A stretch of 16,774 bases of DNA, from assembly GCA_002398565.1 (NCBI GenBank), contig DGZP01000008.1, positions 48,020 to 64,793 of the forward strand. The letters are read 5' to 3'. A program made the position numbers and the translations under genes. Numbering within the stretch: position 1 is the first letter of the stretch; each line of letters starts with the position of its first letter. Source of the stretch: Proteiniphilum sp. UBA4977. GTDB lineage: Bacteria > Bacteroidota > Bacteroidia > Bacteroidales > Dysgonomonadaceae. Below, piece by piece: positions 14,626-16,774 of this stretch. The notes under the pieces were generated by a model, which was given only the letters and a program-made list of their open reading frames with translations, made no database searches and had not been told where the DNA came from.

Positions 14626-16176
14626 ATGGCCGTAAACAGTCCCAACTCACCCCGACAGAAGATGATCAACCTGATGTACCTCGTCTTCATTGCGATGCTG
14701 GCTCTCAACGTTCCGGTGGAGGTACTCGACGGCTTCGGGGTGGTGGATGAGCGACTTGGTCACTCATCACTGACCATGGAGGAGCGGAACAGGCAAATCA
14801 TGGAGGAACTTGCCGCCTACCGCGACACCAACCCGGAGAAGGCAGATGCGTGGTATGACAAAGGGACGCAAGTACGCAGAATGAGCGACTCCCTCACGCA
14901 GTATATCAATAACCTGAAACAACAGATGGTGCAAGAAGCGGACGGAAAGCGGGGCAATATCCACCACATCCGGCATAAGGACGACCTCGAGGCCGCCGCC
15001 TTGGTGATGCTCTCCCCCCTGCAAGGAGAAGGCAAAAAGCTGCGAAGCGCCATCGACACCTACCGGGAGCAGCTCATGGCGTGGGTGGAAGACTCCTCGC
15101 GCAACTCCCTGATTGCCCGCTACCTTTCCACCGAGGCAGTATCCGGTGGCCGAAGCTGGGAGGCATCGCTCTTTGAGCAGATGCCGCTGGCGGCAGCCGT
15201 CACCCTGCTCACCAAGATCGAAAACGACATCCGCCTCTCGGAAGGAGAAGCGCTGTCATCCCTCCTTCAGAGCATAGACGCCAGCGACTACCGCCTCAAC
15301 CGGCTCAATGCCTGGCTCATTCCCCAATCGGAGACAGTCCTCCAGGGCAGCAGCTACCACGCCCGTGTGGTCCTGGCTGCGGAAGACACCACCCGGCGTC
15401 CCCATATCGTAGTGCAGGGACAGCCCCTTGAAGTCGGCAACGACGGCTCCTTCACGCTACCCGCACCCCACAGCGGCACCTTCCCGGTAGAAGGGCATGT
15501 GGAACTGACCGGCAGCGACGGCACCGTCACACGCCACGACTTCCGCAGCAGCTATACCGTAATTGACCCCATGGCCACCGTCGCCCCCACGCTGATGAAC
15601 GTACTCTATGCAGGCATCGACAACGAAGTGAGCATTTCCGTGCCCGGTGTCGCCCCGCAGGAGGTGGGCGCCGTGATGACCCACGGCACCCTCAGTCGTC
15701 GCGGCAACCTCTGGGTAGCCCGTCCCACAAAAGCCGGCACGGAGGCCGTGATCACCGTCTCAGCCCGCACAGCTGATGGAGAAGCCCGCAGGGTGGCCAC
15801 CCACACCTTCCGCGTGCGCACCCTCCCCGACCCCACCCCCTATATCGAGTACCGCGATGCCGGAGGCAACCCGGTCATACGCAAGGGAGGCAGCATCCCC
15901 AAGGCAGCGCTGCTGCAGAGCGACGGGCTCAAGGCAGCCATCGACGATGGCATCCTCCACGTGCCCTTTCAAGTGAAAAGCTTCCGCACCGTCCTCTTCG
16001 ATGCCATGGGCAACGCCATCCCCGAGGTATCCGATGGCAACCGCTTCTCGGAGAGGCAGCGGGAGCAGATCCGGCGGCTGACCCGTGGTAGTTATTTCTA
16101 CATCTCCGGCATTCGTGCCGCCGGCCCCGACGGTACGGAGCGCGAAATCGCGGTAATGGAACTAAGAGTAAACTAG
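14626..16176 (+). CDS. gldM: Type IX secretion motor protein GldM/PorM
   Basis: GldM spans the periplasm as an elongated dimer and passes motion from the GldL motor to the GldK/GldN ring. The 516-residue product has a short cytoplasmic N terminus (MAVNSPNSPRQKM) and one transmembrane helix at about 14-34 (INLMYLVFIAMLALNVPVEVL), the diagnostic start of the family. Helical periplasmic domain D1 follows (about 40-225). The rest is a series of beta-rich domains (RVVLAAEDTTRRPHIVVQGQ; PTLMNVLYAGIDNEVSISVPG; FRVRTLPDPTPYIEY; ending in EIAVMELRVN). PTLMNVLYAGIDNEVSI is strongly typical. The start lies 13 bases after gldL. The gap to gldN (66 bases) is filled by a 7-base repeat array. Confidence 0.95.
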   Translation: MAVNSPNSPRQKMINLMYLVFIAMLALNVPVEVLDGFGVVDERLGHSSLTMEERNRQIMEELAAYRDTNPEKADAWYDKGTQVRRMSDSLTQYINNLKQQMVQEADGKRGNIHHIRHKDDLEAAALVMLSPLQGEGKKLRSAIDTYREQLMAWVEDSSRNSLIARYLSTEAVSGGRSWEASLFEQMPLAAAVTLLTKIENDIRLSEGEALSSLLQSIDASDYRLNRLNAWLIPQSETVLQGSSYHARVVLAAEDTTRRPHIVVQGQPLEVGNDGSFTLPAPHSGTFPVEGHVELTGSDGTVTRHDFRSSYTVIDPMATVAPTLMNVLYAGIDNEVSISVPGVAPQEVGAVMTHGTLSRRGNLWVARPTKAGTEAVITVSARTADGEARRVATHTFRVRTLPDPTPYIEYRDAGGNPVIRKGGSIPKAALLQSDGLKAAIDDGILHVPFQVKSFRTVLFDAMGNAIPEVSDGNRFSERQREQIRRLTRGSYFYISGIRAAGPDGTEREIAVMELRVN

Positions 16177-16239
16177 CTGATTGATAAAAGTTGATCACAA
16201 AAAATTAAAAATCAAAAGCCAAAGGCTGAAAGTTAAAAA
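16177..16239. repeat. Degenerate 7-base repeat array filling the gldM-gldN gap
   Basis: Beginning with the first base after the gldM stop, 63 bases divide into nine 7-base units without slippage. The later units are cleanest: TTAAAAA, TCAAAAG, CCAAAGG, CTGAAAG and TTAAAAA, giving a consensus near YYRAAAG. This matches the CTGAAAG register of the array between porP and gldK, and both have nine units starting at the same place relative to the stop codon. Only three bases separate its end from the gldN start codon. No coding potential or stable hairpin is evident. Confidence 0.62.
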
Positions 16240-16242
16240 GAT

Positions 16243-16774
16243 ATGACAACCCGAATAATATGCTTTTTCCTGTTGCTGGCACTGGCACCGGCAACTGCCC
16301 TCTACCCGCAAACCACCGCCCGGGAGCGGATTGAACAACGACGGCAACAGGCACAGCAGATACCACAGGTAGCATCTGTCCCGGCCATCCGGGGAAACCA
16401 GCCCAACCTCAATTGGGAAGAGGAGATCGCCAGTGCCCGCTGGTCGCGTATCATCTATCGCTATATCGACCTCACGAACGAGGTCAACGCACCCCTCTAC
16501 CACCCCGTCACCCCCACAGCGGGCCAGCACAACCTCTTCACCCTCATCTTCCGTCTGCTGCAGGAAGATCACATCCGGGCGTATGAATATCTCGACGGAC
16601 GCGAGGAGTTTACCGAGGAATACCGCGTCCGCTTTCCCGAACTGCTCACCCGCTTCGGCATCTACCATACAGCCGAAAACGGCACCATCACGGTGAACGA
16701 TGCAGACCTGCCCTCCCACGAAGTACTGGGCTACTACCTGAAGGAAGCCTACTACTTCGACAGCGCCACCTCCG
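16243..16774 (+). CDS. gldN: Type IX secretion protein GldN/PorN, N-terminal part (3' truncated)
   Basis: GldN (PorN) is the periplasmic partner of the GldK lipoprotein in the type IX secretion ring and contacts GldM. About 177 codons are visible before the window ends. ATG 16243 starts a signal peptide (MTTRIICFFLLLALAPATA, probably cut just after). A Gln/Arg-rich stretch follows (RERIEQRRQQAQQ). The family core comes next: WSRIIYRYIDLTNEVNAPLYHP, NLFTLIFRLLQEDHIRAYEYLDGREEFTEEY and FPELLTRFGIYH. These match the GldN pattern of a Trp-Ser-Arg start, PLYYP-like and YEYLDG motifs. Its position after gldM completes the conserved K-L-M-N order. Confidence 0.93.
   Translation, partial: MTTRIICFFLLLALAPATALYPQTTARERIEQRRQQAQQIPQVASVPAIRGNQPNLNWEEEIASARWSRIIYRYIDLTNEVNAPLYHPVTPTAGQHNLFTLIFRLLQEDHIRAYEYLDGREEFTEEYRVRFPELLTRFGIYHTAENGTITVNDADLPSHEVLGYYLKEAYYFDSATS

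Overview
The window comes from a member of the Bacteroidota. It has a gldKLMN/porKLMN type IX secretion operon, no Shine-Dalgarno-like sequence before most starts, a Bacteroides-type TAnnTTTG promoter element, and PorP/SprF, OmpH-type and DUF4834-like proteins. The porP-K-L-M-N order matches Porphyromonas gingivalis and points to the order Bacteroidales. A Dysgonomonadaceae/Porphyromonadaceae relative is possible, but I cannot fix the genus. No rRNA, tRNA, CRISPR array, transposase or phage gene was seen.

Layout. (1) 1-4515, plus strand, housekeeping and envelope genes: the 3' end of infB, a 200-base gap holding a long hairpin, an OmpH/Skp-like chaperone, murI (glutamate racemase), a CvpA-family membrane protein, then psd and pssA, the two enzymes that make phosphatidylethanolamine from CDP-diacylglycerol and serine. 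From murI to pssA the genes overlap or nearly touch. (2) 4585-9480, plus strand: a small DUF4834-like membrane protein, an alpha-oxoamine synthase, a zinc-ribbon threonine-synthase-like PLP enzyme, a short-chain dehydrogenase and a two-domain VOC protein. The three enzymes at 4875-8293 match the steps of sulfonolipid (capnine) synthesis: cysteate synthase (CapA type), cysteate fatty acyltransferase (CapB type) and 3-dehydrocapnine reductase (CapC type). This is the most interesting part of the window. (3) 9563-11287, minus strand: a secreted protein with two SGNH hydrolase domains, separating the lipid block from the secretion block. (4) 11404-16774, plus strand: porP/sprF, gldK, gldL, gldM and the first part of gldN, which runs off the window.

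How it fits together. Regions 1 and 2 make envelope material: a peptidoglycan precursor, phosphatidylethanolamine and probably a sulfonolipid. Region 4 builds the trans-envelope type IX secretion core and motor. Capnine-type sulfonolipids are known to support gliding and surface functions in Flavobacterium and Capnocytophaga, so finding both loci a few kilobases apart is suggestive. No shared regulation can be shown from sequence alone.

Two intergenic gaps of the secretion operon (porP-gldK and gldM-gldN) consist almost entirely of degenerate 7-base repeats with a related CTGAAAG-like unit, each starting right after the upstream stop codon. No ordinary gene feature explains them. Base composition also rises clearly from gldK onward.
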